Assembly: GCF_041321145.1 (NCBI RefSeq) | Contig: NZ_JBGGWA010000001.1 | Location: forward strand, 434,001-498,000 | Direction of reading: 5' to 3' | Length of the DNA: 64,000 nucleotides | DNA from: Paraburkholderia sp041321145 | GTDB lineage: Bacteria > Pseudomonadota > Gammaproteobacteria > Burkholderiales > Burkholderiaceae | Part shown: piece after piece, positions 45,145-54,530 of the stretch | How positions within the stretch are numbered: position 1 is the first letter of the stretch | Layout of the letters: each line of letters begins with the position of its first letter | Notes under the pieces: model-generated | What the model was told of the DNA's origin: nothing | What the model saw: the letters and a program-made list of their open reading frames with translations, nothing else | Databases searched by the model: none | Translations under genes and position numbers: made by a program

Positions 45145-46365
45145 CTAATCACTTGGTAGTGGAGCGGGGAGTAACAAAGTCGTCGTGAATCCCGGCACGG
45201 GCGGAGTCATCCAACGACGCGCCCGCCCGCGGCCAAACCACTGTACCTTGCCGGCTGCCGCAAGCGAGTCGAGCGCGCGCTGCATGGTGCGCTGGCTGGC
45301 GCCCAGCGCGATCGCCAGGGCCGAGCTCGACCACGATTCACCGTCGGCGAGAAAGGCGAGCACCGTCGCATGCGGCTCTTCGACCGGCCGCGCCAGCACG
45401 ACGACCTCGCGTGCGCCGTGCGGCATCAGCGCGAAGCCTCGCTTTGTCGCGCTCACGCCGGCCAGTGTCCCAAGCACCGTGCGAAGCCGCCCGATTTCGA
45501 CTCGCAAGCGCGCACGATGCGATTCATCGGCGTGCCTCGCCCGGAATGCACGCGCGACGAGCGTGTCCCTCGGCACGTCTTCCGGCCACGCTTCGCCCAG
45601 CGCGCGTGCGAGCGCGAACAACACAGGACGCCGCGCGAGCGAGACCACCGTGCATGCGTCACGCACGACATAACGGCAGGCGTCCACGACGAGCGCCTTC
45701 GACGCCAGTAACGCTTCGACCTCATCGAGCAGGAGCAGGCGCGCCTCGCCACGCGCAATCAGGCGCGCTGCGGGCGTGTTCAGGACAAGGGACGCGCTTT
45801 CGACCTCGGCCGTCAGCGAGGGGATGCCTGCGTGGCGCGCGGCGCGCTCCGCGCGGGCGAGCGCAGCGCGCGCCGTTTTAGTCTGCAGGCGTCGCATCGC
45901 GATCCCCGCGACGACCAGTTCGTGAGCAGCCATGGACGCGGACGGGAAGGGCGCGGGATCAAGCTCGGCGAGCGAACGCTCGGCCTCGTCGAGGTGCCCG
46001 ATCAGAAGAAGACGCCGGATCTCGAGGTAACGCGCATGCGCGGCGTTCAGCCGGTCGCCGTGCGCTTCGAGCGTTGCCCGCGCTGCGTCGAGCGCCTTCA
46101 CGGGCCAGCCCAGGTCGCGGGAAGCAAGCGCGATCTCGGCCTCGGCAACAACGCACCTGGCGCGCGCCACAGGTTCTTTCGGACCGAAGGCGCGCGCCGC
46201 ACTTCGCACGAGTGCCTTTGCTCGAACGAGATCGCCAAGCTGCGCCATTGCGATGCCTCGCAGCGCGAGCGCTGGCGCATCGTCGCGTAAGGCGATCCGG
46301 TTCAGTGCGCCGAGGGGGTCCCCCGCGGCTAGCGCACGCGCCGCGGCCGTGACTAGCGAGTCCAT
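45145..46365 (-). CDS. TPR-like regulator with C-terminal winged helix-turn-helix
   Basis: 406 residues from the ATG at 46365 (MDSLVTAAARALAAGDPLGA). The first about 200 residues are Ala/Arg-rich helix pairs of TPR type (IAMAQLGDLVRAKALVRSAA, ALDAARATLEAHGDRLNAAH). The C-terminal part has a transcriptional-regulator-like segment (RARLRVEIGRLRTVLGTLAG) and an HTH near residue 370 (SSALAIALGASQRTMQRALD). Composition is strongly Ala/Arg-biased compared with neighbouring genes, as seen in deltaproteobacterial or actinobacterial genes, so transfer is possible. It diverges from the DUF899 gene and probably controls it. Confidence 0.65.
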   Translation of the reverse strand: MDSLVTAAARALAAGDPLGALNRIALRDDAPALALRGIAMAQLGDLVRAKALVRSAARAFGPKEPVARARCVVAEAEIALASRDLGWPVKALDAARATLEAHGDRLNAAHARYLEIRRLLLIGHLDEAERSLAELDPAPFPSASMAAHELVVAGIAMRRLQTKTARAALARAERAARHAGIPSLTAEVESASLVLNTPAARLIARGEARLLLLDEVEALLASKALVVDACRYVVRDACTVVSLARRPVLFALARALGEAWPEDVPRDTLVARAFRARHADESHRARLRVEIGRLRTVLGTLAGVSATKRGFALMPHGAREVVVLARPVEEPHATVLAFLADGESWSSSALAIALGASQRTMQRALDSLAAAGKVQWFGRGRARRWMTPPVPGFTTTLLLPAPLPSD

Positions 46366-46495
46366 GGTCGATTCGAATCCCGCCACACTTGTCACTCCCA
46401 CCGTTCGGGTGCCCGTGACTAATCTAGCACGACCAGCAACCAGTACGTCGTATCGACAACTGAACGAACGGCGAAGCACTCCCAAGGAGGGAAGC

Positions 46496-47263
46496 ATGAT
46501 CACGACACACACAACCGGAACACGTGAAGAGTGGTTGGCAGCGCGGCTCGAGCTGCTTGCGGCGGAAAAGGCGCTGACGCGGCAGAGCGATGAGCTGGTC
46601 CGCCAGCGGCAGGCGCTGCCCTGGGTTCGAGTCGACAAGGCGTACCGGTTTGAGACCGACGCAGGAAGCGCCTCGCTGCCGGATCTTTTTAAAGGGCGCT
46701 CGCAACTCCTCGTCTACCACTTCATGTTCGGGCCCGACTACAAGGCGGGGTGCCCGTCGTGCTCGGCGATCGCGGACGGATTCGACGGCTTCGTCGTCCA
46801 CCTGGCGAACCACGACGTCACGCTTTCGGCGATATCGCGGGCGCCGCTCGAGAAGTTGCGGACGTATCAGCGTCGGATGGGGTGGACGTTCCCTTGGGCC
46901 TCCTCGGCTGGCAGCGACTTCAACTTCGACTTCAACATCTCGTTTACCGAGGCGCAGCAGCGTGAAGGGAGCATCGAATACAACTACGAGCGCGGCGGCC
47001 ACGCGATGGACGCGACACAGGTCCCGGAGCCCGTCGCCCAGTTCGCGGCCACCTGCGGAACCGACGCGGCGACCTACACGCGTGATAGACCGGGATTGAG
47101 CGCGTTCGTACTTGAGGATGGCGTCGTCTATCACACCTATTCCACCTATGCGCGTGGCGTGGACGGCATCTGGGGCATGTACCAGTGGCTGGACCGCGCG
47201 CCCAAGGGGCGTAACGAGACGGGCGTCTGGTGGAAGCGTCACGATGAGTACGACAAGCGCTGA
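46496..47263 (+). CDS. DUF899 family protein (thioredoxin-like fold)
   Basis: 255 residues from the ATG at 46496 with a near-ideal AAGGAGGG 5 bases upstream. DUF899 hallmarks are the YHFMFGPDYKAGCPSCSAIA segment with a CPSC motif, ISRAPLEKLRTYQRRMGWTF, SSAGSDFNFDFN, and GLSAFVLEDGVVYHTYSTYA near the end. The family is predicted to be a thioredoxin-fold oxidoreductase of unknown substrate. It is first in an operon with the DUF2182 membrane protein and is divergent from the HTH regulator. Confidence 0.88.
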   Translation: MITTHTTGTREEWLAARLELLAAEKALTRQSDELVRQRQALPWVRVDKAYRFETDAGSASLPDLFKGRSQLLVYHFMFGPDYKAGCPSCSAIADGFDGFVVHLANHDVTLSAISRAPLEKLRTYQRRMGWTFPWASSAGSDFNFDFNISFTEAQQREGSIEYNYERGGHAMDATQVPEPVAQFAATCGTDAATYTRDRPGLSAFVLEDGVVYHTYSTYARGVDGIWGMYQWLDRAPKGRNETGVWWKRHDEYDKR

Positions 47264-47304
47264 GCCTCGTCATGGATCACGTTAGCGCAACCGGGGGACG
47301 CGAC

Positions 47305-48108
47305 ATGTCAGGAGGCCTGATTGACGAGCGCGCTTCGCAGCGCGTCTTCTTCGGCGTCTCGGCGCTACTCTTCGCCGCTAGTTCGGTGGTGACGATCGTC
47401 CGGTGCGCGTCCATGTCGACGATGGGCGAGATGCCGATGCCCGGCGGCTGGACGATGTCGATGGCGTGGATGCGGATGTGCGGACAGACCTGGCCTGGCG
47501 TCGCGGCGTCGTTCCTCGGCATGTGGATCGTGATGATGGCAGCGATGATGTTGCCATCCCTGGTGCCCATGCTGTGGCGCTACCGCCAGGCCGTCGGCAG
47601 GCCAGGCGAGACGCGCCTCGGCCGGTTGACGGCGCTGGTGGGCGCGAGCTACTTCTTCGTGTGGACGGCGTTCGGAATGGCTGCGTTTGTGCTGGGCGTC
47701 GCGCTGACGACGGTCGAGATGCAGTTGCCGGCACTGGCGGGCACCGTGCCGCTCGCCGTCGGTGTTGTCGTTCTGAGCGCCGGCATGCTTCAGTTCTCCG
47801 CGTGGAAGGCTCGTCACCTTGCCTGTTGCCGGGCGGCGCCGGGGCGAGGCGGTACGTTGCCGCCGGACGCCGGCACAGCATGGCGGTACGGCCTGCGCCT
47901 TGGCCTCCACTGCAGCTACTGCTGTGCCGGCCTGACGGCGATCCTCCTCGTTGCCGGGTTCATGGACTTGCGTGTGATGGGTGCCGTGACGGCGGCTATC
48001 ACCGTCGAACGTCTTGCACCGTATGGCGAGCGAGTGGCGCGAGTCATTGGAGCGGGCATGGTTGGAGCGGGGGTATTGCTGATCGCCCGAGCAGTTGGGT
48101 TTGGGTAA
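47305..48108 (+). CDS. DUF2182 integral membrane protein (predicted metal-binding)
   Basis: 267 residues from the ATG at 47305, chosen for GGGGGACGCGAC; an ATG at 47272 adds 11 residues. About six to seven helices. DUF2182 motifs are FLGMWIVMMAAMMLPSLVPM and LHCSYCCAGLTAILLVAGFM. The Met-rich and Cys/His-containing loops (STMGEMPMPGGWTMSMAWMR and HLACCRAAP) suggest metal, perhaps copper, binding, which is an inference. It is 41 bases after the DUF899 gene, a pairing that recurs in other proteobacteria and actinobacteria. Confidence 0.85.
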   Translation: MSGGLIDERASQRVFFGVSALLFAASSVVTIVRCASMSTMGEMPMPGGWTMSMAWMRMCGQTWPGVAASFLGMWIVMMAAMMLPSLVPMLWRYRQAVGRPGETRLGRLTALVGASYFFVWTAFGMAAFVLGVALTTVEMQLPALAGTVPLAVGVVVLSAGMLQFSAWKARHLACCRAAPGRGGTLPPDAGTAWRYGLRLGLHCSYCCAGLTAILLVAGFMDLRVMGAVTAAITVERLAPYGERVARVIGAGMVGAGVLLIARAVGFG

Positions 48109-48144
48109 CGCATGCCGTATGCGCCGGCCTGCCGCCATCTCACC

Positions 48145-49050
48145 TTACGCATGGTGGCGAAGCGCATCGATGACGATGACCATCGCGCGTGAAGATTCGC
48201 GACGGCTCGCGTAGTAAGCGTGCAAGCCCGGAAAAGTGGGACACCACGCTTCAAGCACCCGGATGAGGCGACCCGCGTCGACGTGCGTCTGCACCAGCTC
48301 CGCGGGGACATACGCAAGACCGTACCCCGACAACGCCGCGTCCAGCATCTGATAGGTTCCGTTGAACGTGAGCTGACCTTTTACCCGCACCTGCACTTCA
48401 CGATTGCCTTTTTTGAGCTCCCACGCGTAGAACCCGCCGAGCGTCGGCAAACGCAGATTAATGCAATTGTGCGTGGTCAGATCTTGTGGCATCTTCGGCA
48501 ACGTCCGCTTCTCGAGATAGGCTGGCGAGCCAACGATTGCCATGCGCATATCCGGCCCAATGCGGACCGCGATCATGTCCTTTTCCACCTGATCGCCGCT
48601 GCGCACACCAATGTCGTAGCGATCCGCAACGATATCGGAGAGGCCGTAGTCCGTGATGATTTCAACCTTGATTTCCGGATACTTGCGAAGGACCTTGGAC
48701 AATCTGGGCCACAGGATCGTCCTGGTCGCATAGTCGGTGGCGGTAATGCGAATGGTGCCCGCGGGTTTATCCCGAAGCTCTGTCACGGCTGCCAGTTCGG
48801 CTTCGATCTCCTCGAAGCGAGGCGCTACCGTCTGGAGAAGACGCTCGCCTGCTTCGGTTGGGGCGACGCTGCGCGTGGTGCGCGTCAGAAGCCGCGTGCC
48901 GAGCCGGGTTTCGAGCGCCCGAACCGTATGGCTCAACGCGGATTGCGACACGCCCAGCTGCGCGGCGGCGCGGGTGAAGCTGCGCTCGCGCGCAACGGCG
49001 ATGAAGGCGAGCAGATCGTTAAAATTTTCGCGCGGCATTGATGAGCCCAT
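48145..49050 (-). CDS. LysR family transcriptional regulator
   Basis: 301 residues (or 297 from the ATG at 49038). HTH at about 12-65 (FIAVARERSFTRAAAQLGVS then SALSHTVRALE), an effector domain of the CrgA/DmlR-like subgroup (IRITATDYATRTILWPRLSK, LSGYGLAYVPAELV). It is downstream of, and co-directional with, the atoE-like and amidase genes and converges with the DUF2182 gene. Confidence 0.88.
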   Translation of the reverse strand: MGSSMPRENFNDLLAFIAVARERSFTRAAAQLGVSQSALSHTVRALETRLGTRLLTRTTRSVAPTEAGERLLQTVAPRFEEIEAELAAVTELRDKPAGTIRITATDYATRTILWPRLSKVLRKYPEIKVEIITDYGLSDIVADRYDIGVRSGDQVEKDMIAVRIGPDMRMAIVGSPAYLEKRTLPKMPQDLTTHNCINLRLPTLGGFYAWELKKGNREVQVRVKGQLTFNGTYQMLDAALSGYGLAYVPAELVQTHVDAGRLIRVLEAWCPTFPGLHAYYASRRESSRAMVIVIDALRHHA

Positions 49051-49117
49051 CTCATAGGTGTTCGCCGATTTTAGCGTCTGGCCTTTCCCGAAGCACCCGT
49101 CGCGCCTTGTGTCCAGG

Positions 49118-50587
49118 TTAAGGAAGAACTGGGGGGTGATAGGCGAGCGTTGGCGCCAACAGCCAGAGGAGTGTCAGCACCAGCACAGTGCCGCTAATGA
49201 ATTGCGCGAACGTGAATCCCACCAGGTCGCGCGCCTTGAGACCGAGAATGCCGAGCAAGGGCAGCATCCAGAAGGGGTTGATCAGATTCGGCAATGCCTC
49301 TGCTGCGTTGTAGATCTGCACCGCCCATCCGAGATGAACATGCAGCTTGTTCGCCGCCTGCATGACATAGGGTGCCTCGATAATCCACTTCCCTCCCCCT
49401 GACGGCACGAAAAAGCCCAGCACCGACGAATACACGCCCATCAGCAACGCATAGGTGTTGGTCGAGGCGAGGCTGACGAACAGCGTTGACAGATGATGGG
49501 TCAGCGACTCGCCCGCCGCCCCCTTGGCGGACGTCAGCATGCTGGCGATAGCACCGTAGAGCGGGAACTGGATCAGTACGCCCGACGTCACCGGCACCGC
49601 CTTCGACACCGCCAACAGAAAGCTCCTGGGGCGCCAGTGCAACAGCATGCCCAGCATCAGAAAGATCAGATTGTAGGTATTGAGCCCGGAGATTGCGATC
49701 AACCAGCTCTTGCTGGCGAACTCGTTCCAGACCCAGCCGGCGCCCAACGCGACCAGGACGAGCGTCAGGATCGGGCTGTACTCCAACCATTCACCGGGAC
49801 GTTCGCGCGCGGGCAACGGATTCTCGACCACGCCCAGCTGCACGTCCAGTTCAGCGGCGGTCTTCGCCCGCGCGGGTGCCGGGGCGGTCCAGTAGGCGAT
49901 TAGCGTCGAGCTCAGGACAAGCGCCCCGGCGATCACCAGGCTTTGCCACAGGAAAATGGTTTCGCTGAACGGGATCACGCCGGTGATCGGCAGCAGCGTC
50001 GCGGGAATGCTGGCCGGATTAGCCTGCAACTGCGCGGCCGACGAACTGAGGCCCATCGCCCACGTAGCGCCGATACCGAGATAGGCCGCCGCGCCTGCTG
50101 CCCGGTAGTCCATGCGCAGGTCCGCGCGGCGTGCCAGTTCCTTCGCGAGCAGGCCTGCGAAGACCAGGCTGATAGCCCAATGCAGCAGCGAGGTAAGCAC
50201 ACTGATAAACGCTACATACGCGACTGCGGAACGTCCGTCTCGCGGCACCTGCGCGGCCCGTTTTACCAGACGCGCAATCGGCGGCGAACTGGCGATCACG
50301 TGGCCTGTGATCGCCACCATCGCCATTTGCATCGTGAACGGAATCAGACTCCAGAAGCCGGCGCCGAACGACACCGAAATAGTGCGCGGCGACGCACCGA
50401 TCGCCAGCGCGCCCAACGCAACGGCCAGAACCGTCAATGCCACGAATACGTAAGCATCCGGGTACCACTTTTCGCACCAGGCGGTGACGCGTAGCGCAAG
50501 GCGTTCCAGCGCCGGCGCGCTCTCAAGGACAGGGGTTTCGTGCAGATCTGCGTTCTGCGAGTTCATGGCCTCGCTCTCGACTGACAT
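49118..50587 (-). CDS. atoE: Short-chain fatty acid transporter, AtoE family
   Basis: 489 residues from the ATG at 50587, with GGAGATAGAACC upstream. About 11-12 membrane helices. AtoE signature segments: WYPDAYVFVALTVLAVALGA, HWAISLVFAGLLAKELARR, GVYSSVLGFFVPSGGGKWII and AEALPNLINPFWMLPLLGIL. The family takes up acetoacetate and other short-chain acids. It lies 75 bases downstream of an amidase gene, so the carrier may import or export the acid or amide handled by that enzyme. Confidence 0.88.
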   Translation of the reverse strand: MSVESEAMNSQNADLHETPVLESAPALERLALRVTAWCEKWYPDAYVFVALTVLAVALGALAIGASPRTISVSFGAGFWSLIPFTMQMAMVAITGHVIASSPPIARLVKRAAQVPRDGRSAVAYVAFISVLTSLLHWAISLVFAGLLAKELARRADLRMDYRAAGAAAYLGIGATWAMGLSSSAAQLQANPASIPATLLPITGVIPFSETIFLWQSLVIAGALVLSSTLIAYWTAPAPARAKTAAELDVQLGVVENPLPARERPGEWLEYSPILTLVLVALGAGWVWNEFASKSWLIAISGLNTYNLIFLMLGMLLHWRPRSFLLAVSKAVPVTSGVLIQFPLYGAIASMLTSAKGAAGESLTHHLSTLFVSLASTNTYALLMGVYSSVLGFFVPSGGGKWIIEAPYVMQAANKLHVHLGWAVQIYNAAEALPNLINPFWMLPLLGILGLKARDLVGFTFAQFISGTVLVLTLLWLLAPTLAYHPPVLP

Positions 50588-50662
50588 GGTTCTATCTCCG
50601 ATCGATATCTGACTGCAATGCGTGCCGCCGATCATGCGGTGAGCACGCCTCCCAACACGGTG

Positions 50663-52132
50663 TTAACGGGCAATCGCCGGGAACGGATCGCGTGGCACCT
50701 GCGCGGCCATATCGAGCGCCTGTTCGAGCAGTTCGGCGGCGCCCAGCAATTCGAAGTCGCCGCGCGGCCGGCCCATCAGTTGCAGACCGACCGGTCGGCC
50801 ATCGGACGTTAGTCCGATCGGCACCGAAATGGTCGGGCAGCCGGTGAGCGTCAGGACGAATGTCAGATACATCCAGTCGATATACGAGTCCAACGGTTCG
50901 CCGTCGATCTCCGTGGGAAATCGTTGCGCCACGGGATAGGGAGCCACGGCGACGGTCGGACAGGCGAGCACGTCGTATTCGCCGAAGAAAGCAATGACGC
51001 GCTTGAACAACTCACCGCGCAGGCGATCGGCGCGCGCAACCGTCGCGCCGTCCTGTTTCAGGCCCTTTTCGATGTTCCAGATGATTTCCGGGCAGATGCG
51101 TGCGCGCTCCGTCTCGAGCAGCGGACCGCGCACGGCGGCGACCAGGTTCGCTCGCAACGTCTGGAACGCCTCGAAGCCGCCTGCGAAATCCGGGTGGCCA
51201 TTGTCGACCTGCGCGCCGACTGCGGCGAAGCGGCGCGTCGCATGTTCGCAGAGGCGGGCGACTTCGGCTTCGACCTTGCCGATGCCGAGATTGGAGGTAT
51301 AGGCGACACGCTTCGGTGCGCGCGGGTGCCGTACGGCGTCGACGAACGGTACCGGAGGCTTTGGCAATGAAAGCGGGTCGCGCGGGTCGAAGTGCGCCTG
51401 CGCATCGAGCATCAAGGCGACGTCGGCGACGCAACGGCCCATCGGTCCCTCGACCCACAAAGGATCATAGGGAACCACCGATTCCGGGCGTGGCACGCGA
51501 CCGACGCTCGGGCGCATACCCACCACGCCGCAGTAGCTGGCAGGAATCCGCAGGCTGCCGCCGAGGTCGTTTCCGGTGGCAAGCCAGACCATGCCTGCGG
51601 CCAATGCCGCAGCCGATCCGCCGGAGGAACCGCCCACCGTCAAATTGGTGTTCCAGGGGTTTCGCGTGGCACCGAACAAGGTATTGAAGGTATTCGCGCC
51701 GGCGAACTCGGGCACGTTGGATTTCGCGAGCGGGATCGCGCCGTGGCGCTCCAGATTGGCAACGGTGAGGTCGGAGCGCGCCGCCGTATTGTTGGCGAAG
51801 ATGGGCGAACCGTAGGTGGTCGGCAAGCCGGCCATGTCGTTGTAGTCCTTCACCGCGATCGGCAACCCGCCCAGCCAGCCGGGAGTCGAAAGCGCTTCGT
51901 CGGTCGGCTGGGGAAAGTTCCGGGCAGCCGCACGCGCGGCCTCGAACCGGCGGATGGGCAGCGCGTTGACGATCGGGTCGGCCTGCTCGATGCGTGCGAT
52001 GGCCGCATCCACCAATTCGAGCGGCGAGATTTCGCGCCGCTTCAGCAGGTCGACGGCGGCGGTCGCAGTCAGGTTGCACAAACCATGATTCGCGGCAGCA
52101 AGCGTGCCGTCGATGACAGTGTGGGTGGTCAT
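50663..52132 (-). CDS. Amidase (amidase signature family)
   Basis: 489 residues from the ATG at 52132 with GGAGACAAGT upstream. The Ser-cisSer-Lys triad is complete: Lys95 in IAVKDYND, cis-Ser about 170 in GGSSGGSAAALA, nucleophile Ser193 in NDLGGSLRIPASYCG. Family members hydrolyse amides of many kinds; the substrate is not shown. It leads a transcription unit with the AtoE-type carrier and faces a divergent LysR gene, a layout that fits substrate-induced catabolism. Confidence 0.9.
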   Translation of the reverse strand: MTTHTVIDGTLAAANHGLCNLTATAAVDLLKRREISPLELVDAAIARIEQADPIVNALPIRRFEAARAAARNFPQPTDEALSTPGWLGGLPIAVKDYNDMAGLPTTYGSPIFANNTAARSDLTVANLERHGAIPLAKSNVPEFAGANTFNTLFGATRNPWNTNLTVGGSSGGSAAALAAGMVWLATGNDLGGSLRIPASYCGVVGMRPSVGRVPRPESVVPYDPLWVEGPMGRCVADVALMLDAQAHFDPRDPLSLPKPPVPFVDAVRHPRAPKRVAYTSNLGIGKVEAEVARLCEHATRRFAAVGAQVDNGHPDFAGGFEAFQTLRANLVAAVRGPLLETERARICPEIIWNIEKGLKQDGATVARADRLRGELFKRVIAFFGEYDVLACPTVAVAPYPVAQRFPTEIDGEPLDSYIDWMYLTFVLTLTGCPTISVPIGLTSDGRPVGLQLMGRPRGDFELLGAAELLEQALDMAAQVPRDPFPAIAR

Positions 52133-52379
52133 ACTTGTCTCCGTAATAGATTTCTTTGTCGTGGGGCGTCTCACTTGTTCGATTTGAACGCTTGCCCCAA
52201 CCTGACCGATCAAGAATAATCGGCGCATCGGTGGACAGGAAATCACTTCTTCCGATGAAGCTTATAAGGCCGCCTTCTGAGGTGCATGACATGCGACCTC
52301 CCTCCCGAGACCTCGACCGGAAGCGGCAAGCGGGTTTCGCTTGTGAGACCTGAACGGCACTCCTTGATACGGTTCACAC

Positions 52380-53270
52380 ATGGATATCCGGCAACTGCGC
52401 ACTTTCGTCACCGTCGCCCGCTTCGCGAGCATGACCAAGGCGGCGGAGGCACTGCACATTACCCAGCCCGCTGTCAGCGGCCAACTGAGGAGCCTTGAAG
52501 AAGAACTCGAGGTCCGTCTGCTGTCGCGTACGACGTCCTCAGTAACGCTCACGCAGAGCGGTCAGGAATTGTTGGGCAAGGCGGAAAAAGCGATCGAGGC
52601 ATTCGGCGAGTTCGTCCACGCAGCGCGATCGTTTCGCGGCCAGATCGAAGGACGGCTGCGGATCGGCGTCGTCATGCTCGACCCTGGTGCGTTACGCATT
52701 GGGCCGTTGCTGCGTGAAATGGTGACGCAGCATCCCGGGCTGAAAATCGACCTGCAGGTCGGCCGCACCAGTTGGCTCCATGATGCACTACGGAGTGCGG
52801 AAATCGACGGTGCGATACTCGTTTGCAAATCCTGCCCGCCCGGTACCCAGATGATGGTGCTGGACGAGATGACATTCCGGCTTGTCGTCCCTGCCTCATG
52901 GGGAAACCGTTTTGACGGCACGTCGCTCAAGCAGCTCGAGACGTTGCCCTGGATTCGCATGGCGCAGCGCAGCGGCCATCAGGAGATGATGGACGAGATC
53001 CTGCAAGCGGCGGCAATCAAGCCAATCGAGACCGTCGAGGCCGACCATGAGTTGCTGATGCGCACGCTTGTTGCGGCCGGCGTTGGGGTGGGGCTGATTC
53101 GCGAGGAAATGGCGTTACAGGCACGGGCTGCGGGTGAGTTGGTTTTTTTTGGTGATCACAAGGCAACGACCCAGCTCGCTTTTGCTTATCCGGAGGGGAG
53201 AGGCGGTGATCCGGCGATCCGGGCAACGTTAAGTACACTTGAGAAAATCTGGCGGCTTGGTTCCAGGTAA
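52380..53270 (+). CDS. LysR family transcriptional regulator
   Basis: 296 residues. HTH at the very start (MDIRQLRTFVTVARFASMTK, AAEALHITQPAVSGQLRSLE) and an effector domain with RIGVVMLDPGALRIGPLL and LVAAGVGVGLIREEMALQ. It diverges from the amidase gene with a 247-base gap that holds short dyads (GTTC-N5-GAAC near 52177, CTTATAAG at 52261), so it probably controls the amidase-atoE unit. Confidence 0.9.
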   Translation: MDIRQLRTFVTVARFASMTKAAEALHITQPAVSGQLRSLEEELEVRLLSRTTSSVTLTQSGQELLGKAEKAIEAFGEFVHAARSFRGQIEGRLRIGVVMLDPGALRIGPLLREMVTQHPGLKIDLQVGRTSWLHDALRSAEIDGAILVCKSCPPGTQMMVLDEMTFRLVVPASWGNRFDGTSLKQLETLPWIRMAQRSGHQEMMDEILQAAAIKPIETVEADHELLMRTLVAAGVGVGLIREEMALQARAAGELVFFGDHKATTQLAFAYPEGRGGDPAIRATLSTLEKIWRLGSR

Positions 53271-54530
53271 GCTTGCCCTTCAACCCCGTTTGATCTGCTG
53301 CGCTGACCGCATGAAACCTGGGGAAGCTCGGCAACGCATCACGTGCCTCCGGTTCCGTGCAAACGGATTTCACCGCGCGGGCCAGCGCGAGACACTCGGC
53401 ATCGCATCCGGTGGCGAATGGATGCGGGCGGTCCGGTCCTTCTTAGATCATCCGATCAACGCTGTGCGGTGGCCAGGGTGCAGTGACATTCATCTGGAAA
53501 TGCTGCGTGGGGCTTCAGTAGTCGGCCACGTGTTTTTCCGCGTGATACGAGGAGCGCACCAGCGATCCTGACGCGACGTGCCGGAATCCAATGCGACAAG
53601 ACTCACGAGTTTCGACCGCCGTGAGGGCGTTTGGTTATGTCAGTAGATTTAAAAATTGCGCCGGTATATTTGTATTAATAATATAAAATAAACAAGCCCT
53701 ATTTTTAGCGTATTTATTTGATCATATAAATCAAAGACTTGTTTTTTGGGCGGGATTGGCGGGAGAGTTTCCCCGTTTTACCGACTCTGGCAAGTTTTCG
53801 AGTGCATCTTTCGGAAAAAATCTCCCGTTTACGACTTATTACCTCTAAGCTCGGCACGTTACGGGAGTGAAACGTTTTATAATTCTTCTGCCGAAAGAAG
53901 GTGTAAGTAATGCCGGTAACGCTTTGAAATGTCAATGGTCAAGTAAAAATTACATGTTCGGGGGGTGAGCGGCACTCCCAGTTCTTTTTGCGAAACGGGT
54001 TGGTACCGTCATCGGGCCCTAGCGAATGAAGAGGATCCGACTGAGTTGTCAGGTATCCTCAATTTTCGTCATTACACACAGAGCGGAAGTCTGTGTGTCA
54101 CATATGCGGGTCGACTGACGCTAGATGGAAAGTCATCTGAACTTGCCACGCAATGAGTGCGTACCGTCGCGCTACATGCTGCGCTGGATGATTGGCATCG
54201 CAGATCCAAGAGTGTAGTCACTGATAGAACTTCGTCGAGTGACCGTTGCGCATTATGTAGTAAGGAATGCGTAATAATAGGTTGATCGTTACCAGATCGA
54301 AATGTTGATCGTGCTGTCGTCTGGCAGCGGTCAGCGCACGCTCGAATGCCTAACGGTATCTGCTTGCAGATAACGGTGCTCGACATCGCCAGCTTCATCA
54401 GCAATGAACGCAATCATCGCGTTCGCCGGTTTTCCTCTCTCTCTGTACTCAATAACGCCAAGGCTGGACGGCTTCGATCGATCTTGCTGAATCCTCGGGG
54501 ATAACCTGTTTTTAGCGATACATACGAACA
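53271..54530. other. Long gap, partly AT-rich, with a lipA-like remnant
   Basis: 1.26 kb without an intact gene. A lipoyl-synthase-like tail lies at 53515-53604 (separate entry). From about 53640 to 53730 the DNA is very A+T-rich, and 53730-54530 stays below the local GC level. The rest probably includes the promoter of the glycosidase gene at 54531. Short frames here match nothing known. Confidence 0.5.
53515..53604 (-). pseudogene. C-terminal remnant of a lipoyl synthase (LipA-like)
   Basis: Read leftward, about 30 codons end in GFRHVASGSLVRSSYHAE, then KHVADY and TGA (53517-53515). The GF..VASGPLVRSSYHAE pattern is the conserved end of lipoyl synthase, including the RSSYHA motif. Upstream codons lose similarity and there is no radical-SAM CxxxCxxC region. 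It is a fragment of a second lipA-type gene that has otherwise been lost. Confidence 0.6.

Noticed and set aside
47365..48138. Long minus-strand frames opposite the DUF2182 gene
   Set aside because: They show only His/Arg-rich shadow composition, while the plus strand has clear DUF2182 motifs.
53714..53935. A 73-codon minus-strand frame in the AT-rich gap
   Set aside because: Lys/Arg/Ser-rich, no ribosome site, no motif and atypical composition.
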